Counted from the first letter of the stretch, positions 22,761 to 35,676 are shown. The stretch is DNA of 64,000 bases from Morella rubra (GCA_003952965.2 CM025849.1:19400455-19464454), one strand, 5' to 3'. Made by a program: numbers and translations. Notes: generated by a model from the sequence alone, not told the origin.

Positions 22761-23774
22761 CTAGTCTTCTGTTTATGCTTTATCACTATTATTTATTTAT
22801 CGTTTGAAGGACCATTTCCGACTTGTACTAGACATTATGATTGTGTTTTTTGTTCGGTATTTGGATTATTTTTTATATTTTATATTAATTATATTTTTCA
22901 CTAGATTAAATTTATTACAATTTAAACGGATAATTAGTAAAATTAAATAGGTGATTACACTAACGGAACGGTTAGTGTAATTAGATTGTAACGGTTAGAG
23001 TAATTAGCTTATAATTACAATTAAATTAGTGATTAGTTATAACGGATATTTAATATAAAAGAATGCCTAAATATATATATATATATTCAAAATAAATAAA
23101 TTAAGTTAAATATTTGTGCCAAATTACATTGCGTTAAATTGAATGAAATAAATTAAATCATTTAAATAAATTAGGTTTTGTGAAGTAAAGTAAATTTAGT
23201 GAATTTAACATGCGAAATAAATATGCTAGCCATTCAGACGTTCCCAAAACCGTCGCATGGCGTACACGTGTTTACGTTATATGAAAGTTGAAAACGGCTG
23301 TCACCGTCCGAACGGGTTATAGACGTCCAGACGATATTCGCCGTTTATTCAGCCAAACGTGCACTTCAACGTCGCATAAATTCATAGGAACGACGTTCGC
23401 ACGCCGTGATAAAACGTCCGGACATTTTTATTGTGCCGAACGGTTTTAAACGGTTTAAATTTTGGCATTTAATACGAAGTATGTTGATTGGGCCACGTGT
23501 GCAGAAAAGAGTCCGGACGGCATGTTGGTGTCCGGACGCTAGCGACGTATTTGCAAAAGTTGACAATTCGTCATTTTCACAAATACCGAACCGTTTCTCC
23601 TTAAAAAATCTCTCAAAACTCAAGTTTTTTCTTCACAAATCTTGACGTAATATCACTCTTTCATGGATCTAATCACATCCAGATATATTTTGCTTACTTT
23701 TAACAAGATTTTAATCAAAGTGATTTTTTTTTTCAGTCAAAGTTAACACGTGTTTACTATTTTAGGTTCAAACT

Positions 23775-24549
23775 ATGAGCATTGAAAATTCGGGTTCGGT
23801 GTCGGATGATTTGTATGCATTAGCATCCAGTCCGGATCAACGGGCACTTTCTTACTCTGGGTGTATAGTGAATGGAGTTTGGTTTCACACGGTCTTTCGT
23901 GAACAGTTTCATAACACTCAGAATAGTGGTGTGGTTGTTCCGGGGGATCACGATGGGGAAGATGTTGATTTTTACGGCAGGTCGTGGATATTTATGCGTT
24001 GCGTTATTTGCGGGGGAATTTAGTTTATTTACTAAAATGTGACTAGTTTGACTTAAGTACTCAAAACTTAGGTCTTGAGAAAAGTGATCAGTTTGTTAGT
24101 ATTAACACATCTCAAAAGTGGTACAAAGACGACCCATTCGTGCTAGCTTCTCAGGGGAATCAAGTTTTTTATATCGATGATATGAAGTTGGGCGGTCACT
24201 GGAAGATTGTTCAAAAGATTACCCCTAGAAACACGTATGATATTCCACATATTGAGGAGGAAGTTAGTGAAGATGGAGAAGGACCGTCGAACCGTGAAGC
24301 ATACCAGGAGAATGAGTCTATTGAGCTTTTTGTGGACTTTATGACATGATCCCGTTGACTAGAAATGAGGTCGAGACTTATGTGCCGGTAACCGATAAGA
24401 GTGATCAACAACAACGTGAAGTAGAAGGAACCGATGATTCTTCGAAATCGTTCAGTGAAGATTTAGTGATTCTGAAGAATATGACTCCAAGGACTAAAGT
24501 AATTTATCGTTTCAATTTACTTTGCGTGTCTATTTTAAATTCATTTTGA
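23775..24549 (+). pseudogene. CACTA TNP2-type protein, C-terminal DUF4216 region
   Basis: 23775-24020 gives SYSGCIVNGVWFHT, NSGVVVPGDHDGEDVDFYG and a stop. After an intron-like gap, 24118 onward gives KWYKDDPFVLASQ, QVFYIDDMKLGGHW and VQKITPRNTYDIP. These are the hallmarks of DUF4216, found at the C-terminus of plant CACTA TNP2 proteins. The upstream transposase domain that would carry catalysis is missing, so this is a deletion derivative. The following acidic segment runs to about 24549, just before the TNPA-like gene. Confidence 0.8.
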
Positions 24550-24613
24550 GCAACATGTGTCATTGTGTTAATTTTTTCTCTAATATTGATTTATTTGGTT
24601 ACAGGACGACGTC

Positions 24614-26312
24614 ATGCCAACGGGAGGGAAACGTCTTCGGTGCGATTCATCAGTTCGAGCTGAGAGTAGTCCCGGTACACTAGCAGTGTCGAGTCCTTCA
24701 CTTAGGGATAGAAATGAATTACCATCCCCTGACACAGCCAATCCAGTAGGCACCCAAAGTAGTTATGCGTGTACGTATCTTACCCCGTCAATCGAAATCA
24801 AATATTATGACTTTTAAATTTCTATGCTTAACTGAATTTTAATTTTTTTGTTCTTCATTTGTAGCGACGTCCAGAATCAGACATGTTCGAGGTAGTACGC
24901 GTGGGATTGCCTTACTCAAGGCTCGCACCGGAGGAAAGCTGACTATCCATATCCCTGATGGACGTACAGGCGGTGATGACAAGGCATCCTCAATGCTCTC
25001 GAGTCATATTGGTGCGCTCGTTCGACAACATGTCCCATTTGATACAAGGAAGTGGAAGGAGGTCCCCGAAGGAGTTAAATCATATGTGATGAACCGAGTG
25101 TTGGTAAGTATAATTTTTAAATTTTAATTGTTTAAACTTTTTTGCGTTTCTAACTGTTATATATGTTAAGGATGACTTCCAACTAGATTACAACCGAGCT
25201 GAGGATCAGTTCACTGTGACGTCTACAATGAACATAGCGTACAGGACGCACAGAAATAGAATGTTCCAGCATTACTCGGTGTTCAATTCTAAAGAAGAGG
25301 CGTTAGAACACCCGTATCCGAGATGAACAAGGAAGAATGGGCTCGTGTTTGTGATTTATTCGCGAGCAAGGAATTTTAGGTTAAACATTTTTATTCCGTA
25401 CTGAACGTTTATTTTATTTTATTATTAATTGTTGTAACAACTGTAAATGTACAATGCAGAGGAGTGCAATCAACAAGGAGAATAGAGCTAAGCTGAAGAT
25501 TGTACACACATCGGGAGTGAGGTCTTTCCAACGCGCAAGAGTGTTGTTAGTAAGTAATAAATTTAATTTTTTATTATTTATTATTTAAATAAATGACTTA
25601 GGTATTTTAATATGCACGTTTTATATTTCTTTTGGTGTACAGAAAAATCCAGAATTTGATGAGATTAGTCTGCGTTGCTTTATAAAAAGACGCATACTAA
25701 TAAGGATGGCATGTGGACATCAGAAGATGCACAAGAAAATTTTGTAAGTTGTAACATTAGATTTAATGATGCATTCGTGTGCGTTTATGTTTCATATGTG
25801 CTAGTTTTTATTTTATTTTCTAGTTTTGTAGGAAAAAATGGAAGCATTACAATTGCAGTACAAGTCAGAGGGGAAGTCATTCACCGAAATGGAGATCTTC
25901 GCTGAGGTGTTGGGGACGAAAGTGGGTTACGTGCGAGGTTTAGGCCGTTCAGTACGGTCTGTTGGATCATCTTCATCAGTATCGTCCGTTGATTTGTCCC
26001 GGAAGTTGGAGGAGGCCAGATTACAGATTAAGAGATGAGGGCTAGACAGTTGGAATATGAAGCGCTTCTTGTCAAACGGCCAGATATGGAGCAGACGATG
26101 CGAGAGCATTTGATAGGATGATGGCTTGAAAAGAGCATCAGATGATGAGTGAGCAGTCACATGAAAGACGAAGAGCACCAAAGATGATGGAGGAGCAGCA
26201 AAGGACCCTAGTGGAACAACAAGAATGGAGGATGCAACTAATGGCGGAGCAGATGCGTGAGCAGTTGGTGGAGCAGATCAGACAGCTGCAATCTCGTTCG
26301 ACACCCAAATGA
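24614..26312 (+). pseudogene. CACTA TNPA-like protein (plant transposase Ptta/En/Spm family)
   Basis: Starts near MPTGGKRLRCDSS at 24614, with introns. About 24865-25105 gives IRHVRGSTRGIALLKARTGG and KLTIHIPDGRTGG, then HIGALVRQHVPFDTRKW and VKSYVMNRVL. The next exon gives DDFQLDYNRAEDQF. Later exons give INKENRAKLKIVHTSGVRSF and MEALQLQYKSEGKSFTEMEI, then a glutamine- and methionine-rich coiled-coil tail ending RSTPK at 26312. This order matches Transposase_24, the DNA-binding TNPA-like protein that recognises subterminal repeats. Stops near 25323 and 26036 suggest decay, although some could lie in mis-assigned introns. Confidence 0.78.
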
Positions 26313-27178
26313 AAATTTGGGTAGATTTATATATTTTTACTACTTTCTTAGCACTTATCGATTACCTATTGTATTTACTTTTAATAACGATTGCATATTT
26401 ATAGATATTTTATTATTTAATGAGCATTGAATATCTTTTTATTTATATTATTTTTAAATTATTTTTAAAATTTTAATTAAATTAATTGATATAACAAGAA
26501 AACCATTCAAACGGTATGAGTGGAAGTCTGAATGGTTAATTGGCGTTGATAACGTGCGCACGCTTAAAATTCTGTCCGGACACATCACGTCAAATTAGTC
26601 CGTCCGAATGGTTGTTTTCGCGTGCAAACGATCTTTTATCTAAAAAACGTGCGCATGCTAAAACTAAACGTTCAAACGTGTTCAACAGAACAAGCGTCCA
26701 AACGTTATGCGTCATAGTTCGAACGGATTTGGAGGATGACAAATAAAAATTTCGTCATAAATGAAACAACGGTGCGGACATCTTTACTAGAGAGTCCGGA
26801 CGTCATGTCTGTACGTGCAGACGATGTTGTATACCCGTGCGCACGGTTGTAGATGACGAAATTCATTTCGTCACCCGGGAAGAACCGTTCTCATTAACCG
26901 TCCGAACATATTTAGATTACGTTCGCACAGCTCATGCGAACGGTTGAATTGTACTGCGCATGACGATTTTCAATTTCGTCGCTATGAAAAAACACCGTTC
27001 GGACGGTGTGGAAAACGTCCGAACGGTTTCGAGCGACAGAACGTCAAAATCGTCACCCAAAACTTTGGCTGATGGCTTTAGGTGACAACTCAGTTTTGTC
27101 ACCCAAAACATTAGGTGACGAATTTTGTACTTTGGGTGACAAATTTTTTTGTCACCCAAAGTCTTTTTTCTTGTAGTG

Positions 27179-27930
27179 TAATAAGCTGTAATCATTTAAA
27201 GTTTAAGTTAGCACCCCAGTGTTCTATTCATATATATATATATTTTAAGGATTTACGCCCCTTTGTTTTATGTATACATTTTGTAATGTTTAAGCATTTC
27301 TGCAATACAAATGTATGAGATGTTACCTGACATTGATATATGGTCGAACAAGTGGTCACTTTGGCGAGTGGTTTAAAGAAGTCACTCGGTCATCCTTTGA
27401 CTGATTGATATTACTAGAGGTTTTATTTCTATCTAAGGAAGATGCCACCTGGTCAGTGATAAAGCCTTATCATTTGGTATAGGAAACTTGTGCTTAAAGC
27501 TCATTGTCATGCTTTGATTCTTAATATTTAGGTATTTAGCCATGTCTGGCAACGAGAAAGCATCAAGCTAGTGCAATCTAGAATGCAGCAACCCCTAAGG
27601 TAGAAATGGTATTCCATGTGAAGTTTTGTTTTCTGAACAAAAACCCTAATAGGAAGCAGATCATGCTATTTTCAAGGTTTGTCTATTTCATTTGACTCTA
27701 TATGTATACAGAATTAAGGTGTCTGGGATTTCTTTTAATTCCTGGGCTAAAGGGTCTAGAAGTTATTCTGTGGGATGTCTAGTTATTTAATCAAATCGAT
27801 TTGGTACTCAAATACAGGTGCACCACAAAATTTTCTTGGCATGTAGGTGAATTTGTTGGTGGTTGCCTCATTATATGTTATGGATTCTTTTTTACACAAA
27901 TTAATGTGATGTGTCTTTGCATTAATGCAG
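27179..27930 (+). other. Rest of CK2 alpha pseudogene intron
   Basis: AT-rich sequence between the CACTA right end and the next kinase exon remnant, including an AT microsatellite near 27230. No gene seen. Confidence 0.6.
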
Positions 27931-28309
27931 ATCAAGAGAGAGACTTAAATTCTGCAGAACCTTTGTGGAGGCCCAAATATTGTGAAGCTGCTTGATATTG
28001 TTAGAGATCAGCACTCAAATTAAGACTCCTAGCTTGGTTTTTGAAATGTCAACAGTACAGACTTCAAAATTTTGTACCCCACGCTGACTGATTATGACAT
28101 ACGCTACTATATATACGAGCTTCTCAAGGTTTTAATCTGTCATGTTGCAAATGCTTCTGAGCTTCTCAAGGTTTTAAGCGGGATAAATAGAACTAACAGA
28201 TTGCTGAGAATGAGCATATAAAAGTTCATAACAGGGAAAATGGTCTGGTACAAAAATAACCTAAATTTCCTCTTCTTGAACACGTTGTGGACTTCTCTTT
28301 AAGAAATGG

Positions 28310-28433
28310 TCACCATGCAAGTTTTCTTAAATGCACCGTGTGGGTCTTGAACTCACGATCTCACCGTCCACTTTGTTGTTTTTACAAAGGGAAGTTGTGC
28401 CATTTGAGTCAGAGCTCATTGGCTGTTATAGGA
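28310..28433 (-). mobile_element. tRNA-derived SINE in a CK2 alpha intron
   Basis: On the minus strand it starts GCCAATGAGCTCTGACTCAA, has a B-box-like GTGAGTTCAAGACCCAC, and ends near 28310. Its head resembles the SINE at 14205 (GCCAATGAGCTTTAGCTCAG), suggesting one family. The tail and target duplication are not clear. Confidence 0.6.
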
Positions 28434-29710
28434 AACTGATTTGTAACCATAATTTATTCACTAGAACATTATACCAGCTGGTACTGTCATGCATCTTAGT
28501 TGACACTTTTGTTGCTTTCAATTATGTGTCTAATGCATGAAACCTTTTTTTCTGGTTAATATGGCTTGTGATATCACCTCCTTTCCCTACTTAGAGAACA
28601 GCTTTTTGGTTATTATGTCAAAGATCCAAATTTCAATGAGGTTTAGTAGAACTAGTAAATAATTCAAGCCGTCTGCAAGTGCAGGCATTGGAATACCATT
28701 CACAAGGCATTATGCACAGAGATGTCAAACCTCACAATGTTATGATTGACCATGAGCTTTGAAAACTTCGCTTGATTGATTGGGATCTAGCTGAATTCTA
28801 CCATCCTGGCGAAGGTACTCCGAGTAGCTTCAAGGTGAGCCTACTTGGATTTGACTAGCTCTTTAATCAGGCCATGTAATTGTTTGTTCCTATGCCTCTC
28901 ACATACAGTCTCTTTTATGCGACTCTTACTCGCATATCCACTAACTAGGATTGTATTTCGTTTAGGTTGATTACATTTATGTGGTCTATGATCCAGGACC
29001 GCCTTATGATTTCTTTTGTACTTGCCAAGGGAATTGGCAAACAAATACCCAAGAGACTTGTGTAAAAACCTAGATGACATGTCTGACTCTCAGAGATGCT
29101 GAGGAAACTCTAGACCAAGCTCAACTACAATATTTAGCCTAGATAGAGCAAAATTCAATATTTGTGTAGGATTTTCCGTAAGTTAAGTATTAGAGGTTTC
29201 GATGGTAAGAATGTGCTATTCTTGATCATTTTTTGGTCAATGAGACCTCCCTAAATTGACCTTTAATCCTTATATTGCCTTACTGCAAGCTAAGATATAT
29301 CTGATTTCTTTAGCAGAGCCCCTATTTGTAGCATTGGCAAAAATCAGTTGGAATAGTGAACACTGCTACACCAAGTTCATGCATACTATTCCATTCGGTC
29401 TTAAATGAGCATGTTCATTATGTGCTAATTAAGCATATCAAACTAGCCACTACATTTTTCACTTTATGACAAAGCAGACATTCATTTATTTTTCTATTGT
29501 TTATATCTTGCTTTTCAGTCAAATGTTCAATTTTCCCAGGAGCCCAAAGTTTGAAAAAAGTATTCTAGGCCTTATTGCTTTGTTAGAAGACTAGAGAATC
29601 ATTGTTGTTCAGTGAGAAAGAAGTTTCGTAGGTTGTTTTATTGTTCTCGATTTCGTAAAATTTTGGTATCATGATCGTGCACATTATATATCTATTATGC
29701 AGAAAGTTAA

Positions 29711-29884
<174 letters not shown>

Positions 29885-29988
29885 TGACTATATGTGCAAA
29901 TGGGGCGTTTCCTTCACCTGCAGATTTTTCGCAAGGAGCCATTCTTTTATGGTCATGACAATCATGACCAGCTTGTCAAAATGCTAAG

Positions 29989-32229
29989 GTACTTTAAGTG
30001 CTTTACCTTGTATTTTTAGAACTGGAAGCAATCCCTCGCTTACATTTGTCTTTCTACTTTCAAAACCTATTAAACTTTCAGTTTGTCAGTCATTGTAGCT
30101 TACAGAAAGTATCTGAAAGATTCCTTTCGTTTTACCGGTAATGTCTCCAGGTTGGCCATGCTTACACGTTAATGGAAACAGATGTTTTACATGAGTTGTG
30201 CCTTGCTGTTTTGTTGGGCTCAGGTTTTCCTTCCTAAGAGTTGCTGCAAACCAAGGGAAGACTTTGAGTGCTATGCTCTTGTGATAGCTTAGCTCTCGCT
30301 TACCCGGAGGGGCTGCAACAGGTGCAACAATAAAGAATAACCAAACTTTAATGGTTGTGGCATTATGTTGCAGTCCAGGTTGTTTCTAATGATCCAACAT
30401 GCCAAACTGTTCCAATTTTTAGATTGAAACCTAGAAAGGCTGGGATACGTACACAGCCAGTAAATTTCCATTGGAGTTAATGTAATTGACGCAGTCTGTA
30501 AGTTCCTTAAACATATTGAAGCTGTGCTTTGACTTTCCTGTGAGTGCAATTTGCAGCTTCGCACAAGGATAAGCTGTACCCACGAGTGACCTTAATTACA
30601 TGTCCGGTCTCATTGTTGACATTTGAGAAGCCCATATAACATAGGGCCTCAGGAATATATTCCTTGATCATGTTCCTTCCCCTTCACACTTTTTTCTGCT
30701 CCAGTTTCATAAAGGCTGAAATTCTTCAAGGGGCGTTTTTTATTGCAGTTTAGTGTATTTCTGCAATAATTCATTGCAAGTTCATGCAAGAACATCCAGG
30801 ACTATGACAGTTGTAGTCTGTGTCTAAATTTTTTCTCTAGGTGTCCATGCATGCTTACCAGAACGATTGCTTGGGAGTGTTGAACTTATTCTCGGGTATT
30901 AATCTTTGGAGTATCAGGTGCTTGTAATCTTCAATTTTTTATTATGCTATCATGACATCAGATTCCTGATATTGCAACATGCGGGCCATGAATTACTCTT
31001 TTTTGTTCTTCTTGGTGCTGGCAGTGCATTACTCAATCTTCAGTCCACCATGTAAATCTAACTTTTGAAGCACGCTCATAAACGATGAGAGCACTATGTA
31101 TAATAGATTGATTTGGACTAGAACAAGGAGAAGCATTCATGCAAACCTCATTATAGAAGTGATCATGCTCGTAATAGTTTTATGATGACCGAAAGAGAAA
31201 AAAAAAAGCAGCACGGTTCTTAGAAGTACTCAACAAAAAGAAAAAGTACGACTCGGACAATCAAACAAGAAACATCTGGAATGCTCTTTTAATTCAAAAA
31301 CCATGATGCATGGTTGGAATACCAAGCACATGGTTGGAGTTGTGTTAATTCAGTTTATCATTCTTGATAGTGCAAATTGTTGCAATGCAATGTAAACTGA
31401 CTGGTTAACCATGATTCTGGATATTGCTGCTATTTGCAATCACTAAAAGAAATTATGGATTTTCTTCTTTTCCTTTTCTGTTGAATGGTGTTTACAATCG
31501 TTAAGGTTTACGGCCTCTGGCTCTGGAATTAATCAATAACAGCGAAAAGGAACTAGGAGCCCCTAATTCCCATTCTTTGGACATCTTTTACTCCTCGGAT
31601 CGGTGACCTCTCTATCTGACTGTCATGCATCAGAAAACCAAAACATAAATGAGGTGCCAAATGCGTATTATCTGAGAGAGTAAATCACCTTAAAGGCTTC
31701 TTGGCCATCAATGAATTCAATATACTGTTGTATCAAAATCTTCATGTTGTTAAAGAGATAGATATGATATCCGCTGATTTGTTGAACAGTGAAGGAGAAA
31801 TGAAAATAACAAACTGATAGGCCACAATGAAATCTTCTTCATTGAATTTACTCGTTCATACAGTGGAATATATAACCTACTGTGCAGTGCTAACAACCAG
31901 GGAATATCATCCTGGTTGTGCAGAGATATGGACGCGTACACGTACAGACTTTTCATAACAGAAATGATACACGTACAGGACACACGTACAGAATCTTTTC
32001 ATAACAGAAATCTATTCTAGAACGTGTGACTCAGCAGAGGACGTGTTATGACACGTTGCTAATGACGCTGAGGGAGATGCCACTGATGCAGGAGGCTGAG
32101 CTTCAACAAACAGAATGAGAATATAACGCTTCAGAATGCCACTTACAATCACCACGAGACTCTCTGCAAGGAAATTATAATGGATTCCGCACCCAAACTT
32201 AAGTTTATGTTTGAAGCACAAGACTAATT
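29989..32229. other. Unassigned DNA after the CK2 alpha remnant
   Basis: I searched for the missing CK2 alpha C-terminal exons and found none. Only short unconvincing frames are present. An ACACGTACAG motif recurs three times near 31936-31989. Confidence 0.5.
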
Positions 32230-32457
32230 CTAGTTTGGTATCCCTCCCATATTCGATTGGTGTTTGGGGGAGTTCTGGGAATGGAAGATCGCTTGGGTGC
32301 CGAGGAGAGGTGTAATCGCATAGCTCGCAATCTTGTTAAATGGGCTGCCCGCTTGGGTAGAGTAGGCGTTCGTTTTTTTTACCTCATCATGGGTGAGATC
32401 AAGAATGTCGTTTAAATTGGAGGTCAAGACTAAGGGTTTGAATTCATCAGGCCACAC
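32230..32457 (-). CDS. Unidentified short open frame, possible exon
   Basis: A 75-codon minus-strand frame starting MWPDEFKPLVLTSNLND and ending MGGIPN. The composition looks protein-like and the frame stays open upstream toward a CAG near 32482, so it may be an exon rather than a complete gene. It lies just downstream of the At2g23090-like exons but does not match the zinc-finger exon expected there. I do not recognise it, and chance cannot be excluded. Confidence 0.25.
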   Translation of the reverse strand: MWPDEFKPLVLTSNLNDILDLTHDEVKKTNAYSTQAGSPFNKIASYAITPLLGTQAIFHSQNSPKHQSNMGGIPN

Positions 32458-32590
32458 GAGATCGACTGATTTTCTGTTCTCAGATCCTTATCATGCCGGA
32501 TAAAAATTTAATTTAGTGAAATGCAAGTCCTACAACTTACAAGGAGATCCCACTGCATAAGCCAGGAAAGCAAGTCCAGGGAGTTTTTAC

Positions 32591-32921
32591 CTGTACCGTC
32601 ATGGCCTTCTTGTTCGCTTCGATCTGACTTCCTCCACAGAGGTTGGATAGAATTATCAAATCAAATTCCAAGGGTTGGATAGGATTCCAATGAAAAACCA
32701 ATCTTGAAAGAAATAATAGCAGCTAGTCTTGGGGTTTTGGTTGCGTAGAACCAGAGAAAATTATAACTTTCATTCGATCTGAACTCCCTAAAACTAATTG
32801 GACCCGTACCCTTGAAAAAGCTTTAGCGATAACAAGAGATGGAAGCAATTTATGTACCTTTTTTCTTCTCCATGTTCCTCTCGCGAGCCATCTTGGACTT
32901 CTGGCCGTTGCCTCCACCCAT
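32591..32921 (-). pseudogene. At2g23090-like small zinc-finger protein, exons 1-2 only
   Basis: Exon 1 (32921-32858) gives MGGGNGQKSKMARERNMEKK and exon 2 (32631-32591) completes GSQIEANKKAMTVQ, with GT..AG borders and correct phase. This is the N-terminal half of the short plant protein family typified by At2g23090, whose C-terminal half holds a C2H2-like zinc finger. The expected third exon beginning CKVCMQTF is not present downstream to about 31500. The gene is therefore truncated, or its last exon lies very far away. The start codon is 434 bp from the ACBP3-like start on the other strand. Confidence 0.75.
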
Positions 32922-34535
32922 TATTACTTCCTTCTCCTCTTCTTCTTCTTCTTGTTTCTTTCTGAGATAGGAAGACAGGTATACAAGTGGCGGGCCCCCG
33001 TACAAGTCAGACGGAGAACCAGAAATAAAATTGTTCCCTCACATGGAAAGCAATATCATTACCCTTTGCCACTTTCCAACTTTTATGACGGGTCGTTGTT
33101 GGATGGTGGTTTGAGAACTACGCCAATAATATTTGATCATTACAAGAAAGTAACCCGCAAAGCAAAAGCGAAGATGCTTTGCTCTTCAGACTGCAGGTCC
33201 AATTATACTTTACTCTCTTCGACTCCTCTTCGCTTTTTCTTTTCTTTTGATGATCATCTCGTCATATCTGCATGCTTAGCTCCACTTTCTACCTTCGTCT
33301 CTGTTTTTCCAACTACTGCAGCTATTCGTTTTGGTTCTTGAAATTGAAAGACCAATGGAGCTTTTCCAGGAGCTCTTTCTTACAGCCTCTCTTGCCCTTC
33401 TCCTCTCTTTCCTTGTCGCTAAGCTCGTTTCCATGGCTTTGGCCGGTGACGCTTGTTACCACGAGTCGCGGTTGAAATCCGGTCGAAATGTTGGTGAAGG
33501 GCTGACTACTATGGAGGAGTTACGATTCGGAGAAAGATTGACGGTTCCAGGTTATGAAAGCGAGAGGAAGGTTCGCGAAGTCAATCGAGGAAGCAGCTCC
33601 GGGAAAGGTCGATGAATTTGAAGGAGAGTCCGTACAGCCCGAGGACGTATCCTGAGCAAATCACGCACCACGCTGAACTGGCAGAAGAATTACTGGAGGG
33701 AGGTTTGAAGTGAGAACCCAAGGACGAGAACTTACAGGAGATCGTTGGATTGGCGGAGAAGTTATCGGGGGAAACTATTGAGGAGTCTGGAACTGTGGAA
33801 AAGAGCTTAGAGAGCAGAGTGAACGGGGAATCGTCGACAGAGAAGGAAGTCGTCCCAGAGTCCGAGGAGAATTCTGTAAATGTGGAAAAGGGGGTAGAGA
33901 GAAGAATGGAAGTTGAATCCGCACCAGAGAAGGAAGTTGTTCCAGAATCTGAGGAGCTAAGTAGGGTTGTGGAGAGTGAAGTAAGGGAAAAAGTCGAAGA
34001 GAAGGAGGTGAGTTTTGACATCGAGGATGATGATTGGGAGGGGATTGAGAGTAGTGAATTAGAGAAGGCTTTCGCGGCGGCTGATAGTCCAGAAGTCAAC
34101 TACCGGTGCATGTTCACAAGTAAAATAGAACATAAAAGTATCAATTTATAAAAATTTTTATATTATTTAAACGATTTCAAATTGAGGTGAATGATTACGA
34201 ATTCTTAATCTGAAAAAATTAAATATTAAAAATTTTTAAGATTTAGATTTCATCAATCAAAAAATTTCTGAAATGATAGATTTTTTCATTTTTTGTAAAT
34301 TTTGAACTTCAAAATAGTAGAACTGAATTTTAGAGTGTTTGTAAAAATTTTAGGCCTTCATCTTAGTTTTCTAACAAGCAAAATGACACCTGAATTCGAT
34401 CCAAAAATCAAACAGTATTTTATTTTTACTAGACTAACAAATTCTGCTCTTTCCATCAGCTTAATTTTAACTTATTAAATAATTAAATATCTGCAAACAT
34501 CAAGAATTTTAAGAATTAAATAAATATAAAAGACA

Positions 34536-34820
34536 CTTACCCCAAACTACCATCTTTAAGACATTGCACCCTCAAACTACCAATGTTATATATTTTGCAC
34601 CCTAAACTACCCACTTTGACATATTACACCCTCCAACTACTAATATTAAACACTTTGCACCCTCCATTTGACAATAATACCCTTGAAAAATTAATGAATT
34701 GACAACAATATCTAAGGGCATTATCGTCATTTTAGTTTGAAAATTTGATAAAGGGTGCAAAGTGTTAAAAATTGGTAGTTAAAGGGTGCAATGTGTCAAA
34801 ATTGGTAGTTTAGGGTGCAA
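34536..34820. mobile_element. MITE in ACBP3-like intron 1
   Basis: Left end CCCCAAACTACCATCTTTAA and right end complementary to it (TTGGTAGTTTAGGGTGCAA) form an inverted repeat. ACATTGCACCC motifs recur on both arms. It is about 285 bp and non-coding, ending a few bases before the exon 2 acceptor. I could not fix a target duplication. Confidence 0.65.
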
Positions 34821-34830
34821 TTCTCAGATC

Positions 34831-34878
34831 AGCTGCCAAGTTCATTCTTGAGTCCGCAGCTGCCAAGTTCATTCTTGA
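34831..34878 (+). repeat. 24 bp in-frame duplication in ACBP3-like exon 2
   Basis: GCTGCCAAGTTCATTCTTGA occurs twice, 27 bp apart, giving a repeated AAKFILE peptide just after the splice acceptor. Confidence 0.85.
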
Positions 34879-35409
34879 GATCAGAAAGGAGGGACTTTTG
34901 GCAACAGCAGGTGTTGGCAGTGATGTGAAGATGGACTTGTACGGGCTTCACAAGATTGCCACCGAAGGGCCTTGCCGCGACCCTCAGCCTATGTCCCTCA
35001 AGTTCTCCGCCCGGACCAAATGGTTCTAAACTTTCCTCTGCTTGCTTTTCTTCCTTTTTGAAATTGAATTTGGGTTACTTAGATGTTAATTTATATATAT
35101 GGTCGTTGAATCGTCTCAATCAATAGAAAATGCTTGACTGAGGCCGAGAATGAGCTGAATTCTTCTCCATCAGCATTGCATTATTTTCTATACTCGTTGA
35201 AGTTTGAATCATCCCTAAACAATAGAAATCAATTAGGTGAAAAGAAACCAATGAAGCTTATTAGGGAGATGAACTAAGTGAATCACCCACTTCAGGTTTT
35301 GGAAACACTTATAACAATACTCGAGATGAAAGACTATAACAAAATCAGAAATGTTGTAAAGAAAAAAACACCAATTAATCTGCAAGCCTGTGAAGCTACT
35401 GGGAAATAA

Positions 35410-35676
35410 AGCCTTGGTTGATAATACTTCATGCATTAAGTTAGCGTACTTCTCCTGTGATCTCAAGTTCGAATCCTCTCAGGTGCAAATAATTCCTTAA
35501 GGTTACTCCGAAAGTAAAAACTGGACTTAACTGGCATGTGCGGCTTGGGAGGACTATCCGGCCCGAGATTTACCGTGGCGTTGAACCCAACTCGTGCGTA
35601 TACTAGGCCAAGTTCGTCCGAACTCGGTACACATGAATGGGTGCCTAGATTTCCCTCGTAACCTAAAAAAAAAAAG
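35410..35676 (+). mobile_element. tRNA-derived SINE in ACBP3-like intron 2
   Basis: A B-box-like AAGTTCGAATCCTCTC, a SINE-like body, and the end TTTCCCTCGTAACC followed by an A-run. GTGAAG occurs on both sides and may be part of the target duplication, though the left edge is uncertain. Confidence 0.6.

Larger units (their letters stand above)
21273..27178 (+). mobile_element. CACTA (En/Spm-type) transposon
   Basis: Ends are CACTACAAGAAA and TTTCTTGTAGTG, flanked by TAA on both sides (21270-21272 and 27179-27181). Subterminal regions (about 21360-22380, 23220-23560 and 26500-27060) carry many GTCCGGACG, GTTCGGACG and CGTCCGAACG repeats in both orientations, and GGTGACAAA/GTCACCCAAA motifs near the tips. 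Coding remnants at 23775-24549 and 24614-26312 match the C-terminal part of a TNP2-type protein and a TNPA-like protein. The catalytic TNP2 core is absent. It interrupts an intron of the CK2 alpha pseudogene. Confidence 0.95.
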
